Of a stretch of DNA of 64,000 nt, positions 51,261 through 58,861 are shown piece by piece. Position numbers and translations under genes: made by a program. This DNA is from Oligoflexus sp. (GTDB lineage: Bacteria > Bdellovibrionota_B > Oligoflexia > Oligoflexales > Oligoflexaceae), in the NCBI RefSeq assembly GCF_035712445.1, contig NZ_DASTAT010000002.1, forward strand, positions 1 to 64,000, in the 5' to 3' direction. Within the stretch, counting starts at the first letter, position 1. Each line of letters starts with the position of its first letter. A model generated the notes under the pieces. That model did no database searches and was not told the origin of the DNA. It was given only the letters and a program-made list of their open reading frames with translations.

Positions 51261-52043
51261 ATGCTCCGCTTTCTTGGAAAAGCCCTGCGCTACAACATGA
51301 GCGCCCATATCTCGAATGTTCCGAACCTCCTGGCGGCGACCATAGGCATGGTGCTGAATAACGGCATCTTTCTTTTGGGCATGTGGGGCATGCTCTTTGC
51401 GGGAAAAGAACAGAATCAGGACCTTCTGCATTACTACATAGCCCTGAATGTTCTGATGATGCTGTCCTATGGTGTGCTCTGCTTTTTCTTTGGCGGCTGG
51501 ATTGAAATGGGCGATCTGATCGTCAATGGGCATTTTGAATCCAAGCTCGCCACACCACGGCATCCTTTGCTTTTGGTGGGCACGCACGCCCTGCATCCGT
51601 CCGCTCTCGGCGATTTGATTCTGGGTCTGGCTGGTATCGGCCTGCTCATCGGCATGGGCGAAACCGGGATCGCCATTCGGTCTTTTTTCGCCAGTATTCT
51701 GGCTATTTTCGCCTATTATTCCCTGTTCGTTCTCTCCGGCAGTCTCGCCTTCTTCCTGCCGCGTGGGAATGCGATGGCTCATCTCCTTAATAATCTGGCC
51801 ATCATTCTCTGCGGCTATCCCGTCGGCAAAATCTTTCCGACCGGCATCGGTCGCACGCTGATCCTTTTAAGCCCCGTCGCCGCCATCTCCCTCATGCCCA
51901 TGAGCTGGATTGAAACCGGCACTGTGATCGACTTCGCCCAGGCCGCTGCGGGTGTTTTCGTGCTTTGGCTTTTGGCTCTGGGCGTCTATCGCTATGGAGT
52001 GAAACGTTACCAGGCGTTGAACCTGGTCGGTGTGCAGAACTGA
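51261..52043 (+). CDS. ABC-2 type exporter permease, second subunit
   Basis: 260 residues, six helices (LLAATIGMVLNNGIFLLGMW, GLLIGMGETGIAIR, VFVLWLLALGVYRYGVKRY). Similar family to the first permease. It begins right after the first permease stop. The end is 10 bases from the convergent TldD-like gene on the other strand. Confidence 0.9.
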   Translation: MLRFLGKALRYNMSAHISNVPNLLAATIGMVLNNGIFLLGMWGMLFAGKEQNQDLLHYYIALNVLMMLSYGVLCFFFGGWIEMGDLIVNGHFESKLATPRHPLLLVGTHALHPSALGDLILGLAGIGLLIGMGETGIAIRSFFASILAIFAYYSLFVLSGSLAFFLPRGNAMAHLLNNLAIILCGYPVGKIFPTGIGRTLILLSPVAAISLMPMSWIETGTVIDFAQAAAGVFVLWLLALGVYRYGVKRYQALNLVGVQN

Positions 52044-52052
52044 ACGAAGGGC

Positions 52053-53714
52053 TCAGCCCCGCGATTTTTTGCGGGCGAGCTTTTTATCAAACCAGGGCAG
52101 ATCCATCGCGTACTGCGTGACCTTCGACGGGTTTTTGGCCTGGAGTTCAAGGTTCGAGAGCAGCATGGCCGGTGCCACGGTGGAAACGGGAATGGTCCCG
52201 GATTCCGCGCCGCAGAAGCCATTGTCGACGACAAGGTCGCGGCCGACAGCGATGATATCGTTCAGGCTGCTGAGCGGTGTGCCGACGAAATCAACGCCCC
52301 GCACATAGCGTTCCTTGCCAGTGGGATAGATCTTCACCGCAACCGCGATCTGACCCAAAAAAGCCTGGAAATTATAGGCTTCCGTCTCGGTTTCCCCGCC
52401 TTCGACGTCGAGCAGGATGATGCCGTAGGGCAGTTTTCTGCGTTTGATTTCGGCGATCAGCATATTTTTCAGATCATTCCAGCTGTGCTGGCTGTGACTT
52501 CGCACCACAAGGTTCGCCATGCGGCTGATCGGACGCTCGTCGCCATGATTCCGAGCATGGCCATTGGATTGATGCCCGCGCTTTTGCAAAGGACTGCGGG
52601 TGGTCAGAAAGCCTTTCAGCACACCCTTTTCCACCAGGCTCGCCGGACGCGCCGGAGCACCTTCATCATCAAAAGGATAATGAGCGATCAGCGACTGTGA
52701 ACCCACCGCCGCGATTCCGGGATCATCGATCAGGGTCAGATCCGGATGCATGATGCGGCGGTTGACCTTATCACGGAAGGTGCGGCCTTCACTTTCGGAA
52801 AGAAGGCGGCTGCCTTCCAAACGATGGCCCACGACTTCATGCAGGAAAAGGCCTGCGGCCTTGGGGGCCATGAGCACAGGCCCGGCATAGGACGTCATCT
52901 CATCGCCACCGGCCACGTCGCGGAACTGCGCGACCTTGTCTTCAATGGCCTTTTTAAAGGTATTCAGATCCGGCAGCTCGTTCATGCGCGCCACATGCCG
53001 GACTATGCTGTAATCCTGGTCCAGTTCCTTGGTGTGGTACCAGAAATAGGCGGTCAGGCTGAAGAGCGGTTCCTGCCAGACGCGCTGCACGCCTTCGGAA
53101 CTCACGAAGATCTTGGTGACGAGGTCTGTGCTGAATTCCACATAGGAATTTTTGATCTCGGGGAATTTCTTAAAGACGACGCTCGCCTTTTTCACGAACT
53201 GCTTCCAATGCTCCTGATCCACTTCGAAGCTTCGCAGTTTCGCAATGCTGGTCTCGGTCGCGAGTTTTTGAAAGGACGGCAGACTGCGATTCTGGTCGAG
53301 GAAACTCACGTCGCGGGATTTTTTCCCGTGAAATTTGCTCACCGCATCGCGGAATTTGGCGTCGGTCAAACGCCAGAGACTGAAGCGGAAACTGTCGAGA
53401 TCATTCTCGATCGGCAGTTCCGTAACTTCATAGTTGGTTTCGCTCTCTTCATTGTTATCACTGAGCCCGCCCTTGCTGGTGTTATCGTATCGATAACTGC
53501 CCACGCGGACATCGGCATAGCACACGCGCTTGTGATCACGTTTATCCTGGTAAAGAGAACCATAGCGGGCCCAGACCGTGTAGTTTTCGATATCACGGAC
53601 AAGGTAGCTCATATAGTAGGGACGCGGATGCCGCGGAGCCCGCAGTTGCTCCATGGAGCGCCTGAGTTCCACGTCCATTGCGTCGACAAGTTTGAGAGCC
53701 ATTTTGCGCATCAT
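52053..53714 (-). CDS. TldD-family metalloprotease, third paralogue in the window
   Basis: 553 residues. The metal motif HEVVGH (FLHEVVGHRLEGSRLL) and the TldD core (GDEMTSYAGPVLMAPKAAG) are clear, so it resembles the catalytic TldD subunit. It is about 90 residues longer at the N-terminus than the 33.9-kb TldD, has no partner gene beside it, and no signal peptide. GGGAG precedes the ATG. The neighbouring ABC exporter is convergent, not an operon partner. It may act alone or with the 32.6-kb TldE. Confidence 0.9.
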   Translation of the reverse strand: MMRKMALKLVDAMDVELRRSMEQLRAPRHPRPYYMSYLVRDIENYTVWARYGSLYQDKRDHKRVCYADVRVGSYRYDNTSKGGLSDNNEESETNYEVTELPIENDLDSFRFSLWRLTDAKFRDAVSKFHGKKSRDVSFLDQNRSLPSFQKLATETSIAKLRSFEVDQEHWKQFVKKASVVFKKFPEIKNSYVEFSTDLVTKIFVSSEGVQRVWQEPLFSLTAYFWYHTKELDQDYSIVRHVARMNELPDLNTFKKAIEDKVAQFRDVAGGDEMTSYAGPVLMAPKAAGLFLHEVVGHRLEGSRLLSESEGRTFRDKVNRRIMHPDLTLIDDPGIAAVGSQSLIAHYPFDDEGAPARPASLVEKGVLKGFLTTRSPLQKRGHQSNGHARNHGDERPISRMANLVVRSHSQHSWNDLKNMLIAEIKRRKLPYGIILLDVEGGETETEAYNFQAFLGQIAVAVKIYPTGKERYVRGVDFVGTPLSSLNDIIAVGRDLVVDNGFCGAESGTIPVSTVAPAMLLSNLELQAKNPSKVTQYAMDLPWFDKKLARKKSRG

Positions 53715-53841
53715 TTTGGGACACTCCCATCAAGGAGTTGGTGGCCAAGGTATTCGTTTCTACCCGAGGGGACCACGGGTCGCAAGCGGCCGTTTGGACG
53801 CCATCATGACCCGTCATAAGGAGGGATAAAAGGATTAGGTT

Positions 53842-54288
53842 TTAGATCTTCTGCTGAATCTTGAGACGAACGTTATCAGCGCCAAACTGAACGTGCTCGA
53901 CTATGCCTACCAAATCACCCGGCTGATCGGCGCCCCCCATGCCGTCCTTATCAAAGCGAACTTTGACGCGCATATAGCGAGGCATACGGGAATCGGGGTT
54001 CATGATCTGCATTTTTTCCTTGGTCAGCGAGAATTCAATGGGCTTCGTGAGGTCAGCCGGCAGCCTTTCCTTCATCGCGCCATAGGGCATAGGCATTGGG
54101 GATTCTTCATCAAACACGGTGACAAACATGGTCTGAATGCCCTCGGCTTCGGCCCGCATTTCACTGGGAAGCTCGACGGTTCCGGCGACGTAAATAGGCG
54201 ATTTTTCACCAGTATTGATAGCAACACTGATGGCGATAATGGCCACCAGGGCCACGATGATGATTCCTATAAGGGTGATGCGTTTCAT
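53842..54288 (-). CDS. Anchored periplasmic protein of unknown function
   Basis: 148 residues from ATG at 54288 (GGGAG upstream). One N-terminal membrane helix (ITLIGIIIVALVAIIAISVAI), then a soluble beta-rich domain (SPIYVAGTVELPSEMRAEAE, MRVKVRFDKDGMGGADQPGD). Function unknown; resembles small cargo-binding or adaptor domains but I cannot name a family. It lies 127 bases downstream of the TldD-like gene on the same strand. Confidence 0.7.
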   Translation of the reverse strand: MKRITLIGIIIVALVAIIAISVAINTGEKSPIYVAGTVELPSEMRAEAEGIQTMFVTVFDEESPMPMPYGAMKERLPADLTKPIEFSLTKEKMQIMNPDSRMPRYMRVKVRFDKDGMGGADQPGDLVGIVEHVQFGADNVRLKIQQKI

Positions 54289-54495
54289 TCCAAACTCCCA
54301 TTTCACGAAGGTTACTTATCATACCGGGAAAAATTTTCCCTAACCATTTGTTTTGCTTTTACTTTTATCTTTATCTTCAAAGCATGTCAAAATGATGTTG
54401 ACTTCATGGCGGGGCTAGGGTATCTACCTCATAACGTCGAACTGACGTTGCGCAATTTAGACCTGAAGCTGTTGCTGTTTATCTTGAGGTGGATT

Positions 54496-55038
54496 ATGAA
54501 GTTGCCCAGTTTCCCCTGCTCTTTAGCTTTGATCGCTCTTTTGACTCTTTCGACCGCCTGTAACACCGCGAAATTCACTGGAAAAAGTGGTCTGAACGGT
54601 GACCAGAACGAGGCTCCCACGGAAACCGCTCCGGGTGAAAATCCAGGCCAAACTCCTGGAACAACTCCCGATCCTACAAATCCTGGTACAACACCCGGAA
54701 CCGAAACTCCAGGCACAAACCCTGGAACCACGCCCGGCACTGACGACCCAGGCAGCGAGATTCCTGACAATCCTGGCAATCCCGAAACGCCCGGCACCCC
54801 AGGAACCCCGGGCACGCCCGGTCCTGGCACTCCAGGAAACCCTGGCACCCCAGGAACCCCTGGGACCCCTACGGATCCCAATTGTGGCAAGAAGGGTACC
54901 TGCCAGCCGCCGATTCCTGATGAATGCACATGGTATGGCATCAATTGCCCCGGCCAAGGTCCTGATGATCCAGGACAAAATGATGATCCAGGTCAGAACG
55001 ATGATCCAGGTCAGAACGATGACCCAGGTCAACACTAA
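54496..55038 (+). CDS. Collagen-like/Pro-Gly repeat lipoprotein
   Basis: 180 residues from ATG at 54496 (TTGAGGTGGATT upstream). Signal peptide with lipobox (LSTAC, Cys22), then NTAKFTGKSGLNGD. The middle 90 residues are imperfect PGTx/PGTPG repeats (TPGTDDPGSEIPDNPGNPET, GTPGTPGTPGPGTPG). Two cysteines sit at KKGTCQPPIPDECTWYG. The C-terminal repeats read DDPGQN four times. No enzyme fold. Surface or periplasmic spacer or adhesive function is likely. A paralogue follows immediately. Confidence 0.75.
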   Translation: MKLPSFPCSLALIALLTLSTACNTAKFTGKSGLNGDQNEAPTETAPGENPGQTPGTTPDPTNPGTTPGTETPGTNPGTTPGTDDPGSEIPDNPGNPETPGTPGTPGTPGPGTPGNPGTPGTPGTPTDPNCGKKGTCQPPIPDECTWYGINCPGQGPDDPGQNDDPGQNDDPGQNDDPGQH

Positions 55039-55093
55039 GCAAAGTCACAACTGATCGGGACCTTCCCGGCAGTCGGCTGATTTCCGCGGCCCC

Positions 55094-55131
55094 CAGGCCG
55101 GCATAAGGCGCAAAACGCTGCGCCGGCTGGG
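55094..55131. other. Strong intergenic hairpin without T tract
   Basis: CCAGGCCGGC and GCCGGCTGG pair with one bulged base around an inner GGCGC/GCGCC stem. It lies 50 bases after the first repeat lipoprotein and 60 before the next promoter. Could be a terminator lacking U tract, a processing site or RNA stability element. Confidence 0.45.
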
Positions 55132-55161
55132 TTCCGCCTCCTTTAGGCTGGTCAAATTTAG

Positions 55162-55189
55162 TTGACTTGCCCGGTTTTTGTGCTAGAAG
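55162..55189 (+). promoter_or_regulatory. Likely promoter of the second repeat lipoprotein
   Basis: TTGACT and TAGAAG are separated by 16 bases, with TGC just before the -10. The lipoprotein start codon is 66 bases on. Confidence 0.5.
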
Positions 55190-55254
55190 TACGGCACGTC
55201 TAAAAGGCGTCTTCACACAGAACTGAATCACTCTCGACCCTATGAGGTTTTAAG

Positions 55255-55689
55255 ATGCGTAAACCACTGATTCACAGCCTTTTGCTGGCCCTCGTTTTCA
55301 TGAGCAGTGCCTGCGGCAATGCCAAGTTTAACGGCAAAGGCAAGAAAAAGGACAAAAAGCAAGCCGACGTCGTCGTCGTCGAGCCGCCTGTAACCTGCAA
55401 ACCAGGTGAGACCTGCGTGGTTCCTGATCCGAACTGCAAGGAAGGCGATGCGAATTGCCCAACACCGAACCCGACGACAACACCAACGCCAACGCCGACC
55501 ACGACTCCAGTCCCTCCCAAGGATGACTGCAAAGGTGGAAGCAAGGACTGTCCGGTGGTTCCGCCCCACGATGATTGTGATGATGAGCCGGGTCAAAACC
55601 CCAGCCAAAATCATGATGACAGCGGCAAGGACTGCCCACATCAGAATGATGACGCGGGTCAGAACGATGATCCCGTCCAGCATAAATAA
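55255..55689 (+). CDS. Thr/Pro/Asp-rich lipoprotein, paralogue of the preceding gene
   Basis: 144 residues. Signal peptide and lipobox (FMSSAC, Cys20), then GNAKFNGKGKKKDK, closely resembling the post-lipobox start of the preceding lipoprotein (NTAKFTGKSG). Six further cysteines lie in the middle (TCKPGETC, NCKEGDANC, DCKGGSKDC), around a TPTPTPTTTP stretch. The end is Asp/Gln/Asn-rich (DDAGQNDDPVQHK), like the DDPGQN end of its neighbour. Own promoter and terminator. Function unknown, probably surface or periplasmic. Confidence 0.75.
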   Translation: MRKPLIHSLLLALVFMSSACGNAKFNGKGKKKDKKQADVVVVEPPVTCKPGETCVVPDPNCKEGDANCPTPNPTTTPTPTPTTTPVPPKDDCKGGSKDCPVVPPHDDCDDEPGQNPSQNHDDSGKDCPHQNDDAGQNDDPVQHK

Positions 55690-55701
55690 GCTTCAGGTCA
55701 G

Positions 55702-55728
55702 AAGCCTCCCTTCCCGGGGAGGCTTTTT
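55702..55728 (+). terminator. Terminator of the second repeat lipoprotein
   Basis: AAGCCTCCC and GGGAGGCTT form a stem around a 6-base loop, followed by TTTTTA and further T-rich sequence. Confidence 0.85.
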
Positions 55729-55889
55729 AGTTTTTCCCGATTCTCTGCGGACTCGCGCAAAATTTTACCGCTCGTCACGATTCCTGATCCCTTGGGAAGA
55801 GCTGATGAAAATCACCTGACTGGCCGGATACTCAAGATGAAAGGGCCCCATCCGATCCTTTGATCACACATCGAAAAAGGATGATGGTG

Positions 55890-57059
55890 ATGAAAATGAA
55901 GCGGTATACCATCTCGAAAGAGACAAGAACCCGATGCCGCATTTTCCATGTTTCGCAGGCGGATATGCATCAATTCCAGAGCATAAGCCTCGAACTCTTT
56001 CATTACCTCCTTGAGATCAAAAGTATAGATTTCACCATCTACTTCCGAGTCGATGATGAAATGATCGAATTCATAGATGCCGCCTCCTTCTCTCATCAGC
56101 TGGTTCATCAGATCATTGCCGCCCGCAACCGCGATTATCATAACGTCGATATCTGCGTGGCCCAGAAGGACTTCAAGCGCTTCGAGGCCCTGATCAGTGA
56201 CGTGCGTGAGAAGAAGATTGATCTTTTGCTGCGGCGCGATCCCCTTTTGGATGCCCAGGTGATCCGCTCCTTCGTGAACCTGAGTCGCGCCAGCCAGATG
56301 ATGGTGCGAGGCGGTCTTAGCCCCGTGGTGGCCGCGCAGGCGCGCGAAGCGGCGGGCGTACTCGTCAACAATCTGATGGAATGCGAGGTCGCGGTCGGAA
56401 CCCTGAGCCGCATGGTTCGGGCTGATCCCACACTGTATGATCACAGCGCCTCGGTTGCCATGCTATCCGGCGTGATCGCACGCACCATGCTCGGCAGGAG
56501 TCGCGAGGATTCCGTCCTGATCACTCAGGGCGGCCTTTATCACGATGTGGGCAAAACCTGTGTGCCGCATTCACTTTTGAATAAGCCGGGCCGTTTCACG
56601 CCCGATGAATATGAACGCATGAAATCCCACACCACCCTGGGTTATGAAGAGATCTGCCGGGCCATCGATCAGGGCTCGGTCATAGATCGCAACGTCGCGC
56701 GGGTGGCGCTGGAGCATCATGAGAAATTCAATGGTCTGGGCTACCCCTTCGGCCGCAAGGGCCGTGCCGAAGAGCAGGAAGACGGCATTCATCTCTTCTC
56801 GCGCGTGGTGTCCATTGCGGATGTGTATTCCGCGCTTCTGATGAAGCGGGTCTATAAGGAAGCTTATGACGCCCGCGACGCCCTCAAGATCATGCAGGAC
56901 TCGGCCGCGGACTACGACCCGATCATTTTCAGAAATTTTGAGAAGAATGTTCAGAAGACTTTGGTGCGCTTTGAGGCTTTGGAGAAAAAGCAGCCGAACG
57001 GCAAGATCATCATTGTCGATCCTGGCATCGGCACGCGCATCCGCAAAACCAGCGCCTGA
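55890..57059 (+). CDS. HD-GYP domain protein
   Basis: 389 residues from ATG at 55890, preceded by AAAAGGATG. The N-terminal 190 residues are unrecognised, helix-rich. The HD-GYP part has DHSASVAMLSGVIA, LYHDVGKTCVP (HD) and, about 59 residues later, EHHEKFNGLGYPFG, then RVVSIADVYSALLMK. Spacing is normal. The residue usually Asp after HHExx is Asn (FNGLGYP). HD-GYP proteins usually degrade cyclic-di-GMP; whether this one is active is uncertain. Single gene. Confidence 0.9.
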   Translation: MKMKRYTISKETRTRCRIFHVSQADMHQFQSISLELFHYLLEIKSIDFTIYFRVDDEMIEFIDAASFSHQLVHQIIAARNRDYHNVDICVAQKDFKRFEALISDVREKKIDLLLRRDPLLDAQVIRSFVNLSRASQMMVRGGLSPVVAAQAREAAGVLVNNLMECEVAVGTLSRMVRADPTLYDHSASVAMLSGVIARTMLGRSREDSVLITQGGLYHDVGKTCVPHSLLNKPGRFTPDEYERMKSHTTLGYEEICRAIDQGSVIDRNVARVALEHHEKFNGLGYPFGRKGRAEEQEDGIHLFSRVVSIADVYSALLMKRVYKEAYDARDALKIMQDSAADYDPIIFRNFEKNVQKTLVRFEALEKKQPNGKIIIVDPGIGTRIRKTSA

Positions 57060-57326
57060 TCAGTCTTTGCATTTGGGGCAGGATCCCCGCGGCTTGTGAC
57101 AGTCAGGACAGATCGCAATGGGTTGACCGGATCCGAGCGTATCGGGATCCGGTTTTTTTGCGAGCTTTTTATTCTGAATGATCTGGCGAACGATGAAATA
57201 AACGACCGTGATCACCAGCATCGGCACAAAGAGGCGCCAGCCGACCAGCATCAGCCGAAGACCCACCTTGAAAAAAAGGATGAGCCCGACGGCCAGCAAA
57301 ACTCCTTTGAGCAGGACATTCTTCAA
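57060..57326 (-). CDS. Small membrane protein with C-terminal CxxC zinc-ribbon-like motif
   Basis: 88 residues. The likely start is TTG at 57326, which overlaps the stop of the gene upstream (TTGA) and is preceded by GGCGGAAG; longer starts run into the neighbouring gene. Two membrane helices (LLKGVLLAVGLILFFKVG, LFVPMLVITVVYFIVRQII) and a tail CPDCHKPRGSCPKC, likely zinc-binding. No family recognised. Last gene of the cytochrome c maturation operon. Confidence 0.65.
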   Translation of the reverse strand: MKNVLLKGVLLAVGLILFFKVGLRLMLVGWRLFVPMLVITVVYFIVRQIIQNKKLAKKPDPDTLGSGQPIAICPDCHKPRGSCPKCKD

Positions 57327-57985
57327 AGTGTGTCTTCCGCCCCTTGTGGAAGTTGGGGGCGCGAGAACCAGGCGAGCGCTGCTGCGATCAGCAGGAGGGC
57401 GACAGCCGCCACCCACCCAATCGTCCAAAGGCGTCCGCGACCTTCGGGAATATTCTGAAGCTCGACTTCATAGGTCTTGCCGCCCTCGCCCTTGTTCAGG
57501 GTGTAGGTGTCATAGGTCCGGCCCGAGAAATCCACATTCCGGCGAATATCCAAACCAGGACCGCTGATCTGGAACTTGCCTTCAAAGACGAACATGCCGA
57601 TGGATTCAAAGGCCTGCGCGGCCTTAAGCGTCATGCGCCCGGTTCCGACTTCCGCCGGAACTTTGAAGCCAATCGTGATCAGGGTGTCACCAGGGGGAAA
57701 GGTCTTGTCGATGGTCAAACCACCGTCCTGCCCCAGGTTCAATTCATTGGGAGCCAGACCTTCCTGGGCCTGGAAGTCGATGGTCTCGGTCGGCAGCATC
57801 ACGGGGAAGCTCAAACGCTCGGGCTGGGTGCCGTCGTTCGTCACCATGAAGATATAGCTGCCAAAGACGGAATCGACGCCCGGGTAAAGGACGAAGATGT
57901 GCTTATTGGTCACCTGGACCGCCGCCATCGCCTGCATGCTCAGGGCGAAAAGGAGCGACGCGAACGCAACTTTCAACTTAACCAT
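57323..57985 (-). CDS. Exported protein with C-terminal membrane anchor in the ccm operon
   Basis: 220 residues. Signal peptide (FASLLFALSMQAMA), a beta-rich periplasmic domain (IFVLYPGVDSVFGSYIFMVT, KTYEVELQNIPEGRG), then one transmembrane helix (TIGWVAAVALLLIAAALAWF) with a short tail. No cysteine in the mature domain, no haem motif. Its 5' end overlaps the previous gene. Function unknown; by position it may support haem lyase complexes. Confidence 0.75.
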   Translation of the reverse strand: MVKLKVAFASLLFALSMQAMAAVQVTNKHIFVLYPGVDSVFGSYIFMVTNDGTQPERLSFPVMLPTETIDFQAQEGLAPNELNLGQDGGLTIDKTFPPGDTLITIGFKVPAEVGTGRMTLKAAQAFESIGMFVFEGKFQISGPGLDIRRNVDFSGRTYDTYTLNKGEGGKTYEVELQNIPEGRGRLWTIGWVAAVALLLIAAALAWFSRPQLPQGAEDTL

Positions 57986-58310
57986 TCACCGATCCCTTTC
58001 CCTGGCTCTGGGCAGCGGCCTGTTCCTTGGCCAAATTCTGCAGGTAGTCCAAACGACGAGCGGCATCAATATAGCGATTGCTCAGATACTGCCGGCGCTG
58101 TTCCCAGGCCATCTTCGAGATCCGCTTTTCCTCATAGGCGCGTTCATCTTCCAGAAAGCGCTTCAGGATGGATTCCTTCACCGCTTCGAGCCTATCGAGC
58201 GAGTTGATGGACGCTGCGGCCTGCAGATGCCCACCTTTACCGAAAAAGAAAGGGGAAAGGATAATCAGTGCGGCAAGCACGGATATGGAAGCGGCAAAGA
58301 CGATCATCAT
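57978..58310 (-). CDS. Single-pass membrane protein, CcmI N-terminus-like
   Basis: 110 residues. One N-terminal transmembrane helix (MIVFAASISVLAALIILSPFFF) followed by a cytoplasmic-looking charged helical segment (ILKRFLEDERAYEEKRISKM). This resembles the N-terminal part of CcmI without its TPR domain, but the match is loose. It overlaps ccmH (ATGA) and the gene downstream (8 bases). Probably a CcmH-associated subunit; inference. Confidence 0.6.
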   Translation of the reverse strand: MMIVFAASISVLAALIILSPFFFGKGGHLQAAASINSLDRLEAVKESILKRFLEDERAYEEKRISKMAWEQRRQYLSNRYIDAARRLDYLQNLAKEQAAAQSQGKGSVNG

Positions 58311-58861
58311 CCTTTCTTCTCCTTCATGAGCAGCAGCCGGTCATGCATTTCCTTGATCAAAGCTTCGGTGCTGCGGACGCCATGGGCATTGAACTGCACC
58401 TTGCGTCGCCAGACCAGGAGCCAAATCAAAATAGGACCACCGATCAAAAGAGCGATCGGCACACCCCAGGCCAGAAGGTTGAAACCCTCTTTGGGAGGTT
58501 CCCGCAAAATCCACGGGCCGTAACGTTCCACGAAGTATTTGATGATCTCGTCTTTGGACTTACCGAGCTTCATCTGCTCGTGCACCTGATCCTTGATCTG
58601 AACCGAGAAGCTGGCATCGGATTCCAGAACGCTGAGACCCGTGCAGGTCGGGCAGCGCAGTTCCTTGGCCACATCGCGGAAATAGATGTCGTTGTCCTTG
58701 CGATCCGATCCCAAAAGTCCCTTCAGGCCGGTATCCAGATCCTCGGGCGAGGGCTGGGTCGTCGGCGTGACCGGAGGATGGGATTCCGGCATCTGGGCCC
58801 AGGCGGACATCGGGGCGAAGGACATAAAACCAAGAGCCACAGCCAAACGAAGCCGTTTCAT
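58307..58861 (-). CDS. ccmH: Cytochrome c-type biogenesis protein CcmH
   Basis: 184 residues from ATG at 58861, preceded by GGGAGGTGA and overlapping the ccmF stop (ATGA). The signal peptide (LRLAVALGFMSFAPMSAWA) is followed by the redox motif LRCPTC (Cys-x-x-Cys), then LGKSKDEIIKYFVERYGPWI and a C-terminal transmembrane helix (LLAWGVPIALLIGGPILIWL). It presents reduced apocytochrome c to the haem lyase. Confidence 0.94.
   Translation of the reverse strand: MKRLRLAVALGFMSFAPMSAWAQMPESHPPVTPTTQPSPEDLDTGLKGLLGSDRKDNDIYFRDVAKELRCPTCTGLSVLESDASFSVQIKDQVHEQMKLGKSKDEIIKYFVERYGPWILREPPKEGFNLLAWGVPIALLIGGPILIWLLVWRRKVQFNAHGVRSTEALIKEMHDRLLLMKEKKG

Noticed and set aside
53893..54495. An in-frame extension of 201 residues before the first repeat lipoprotein
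   Set aside because: It is antisense to the anchored protein gene at 53842-54288 and would hide the lipoprotein signal peptide; the ATG at 54496 has a lipobox right after it.
54600..55035. Tandem Pro-Gly and DDPGQN-coding repeats suggesting a CRISPR-like array
   Set aside because: They are short in-frame codon repeats inside a coding region; there are no spacers of uniform size and no cas genes.
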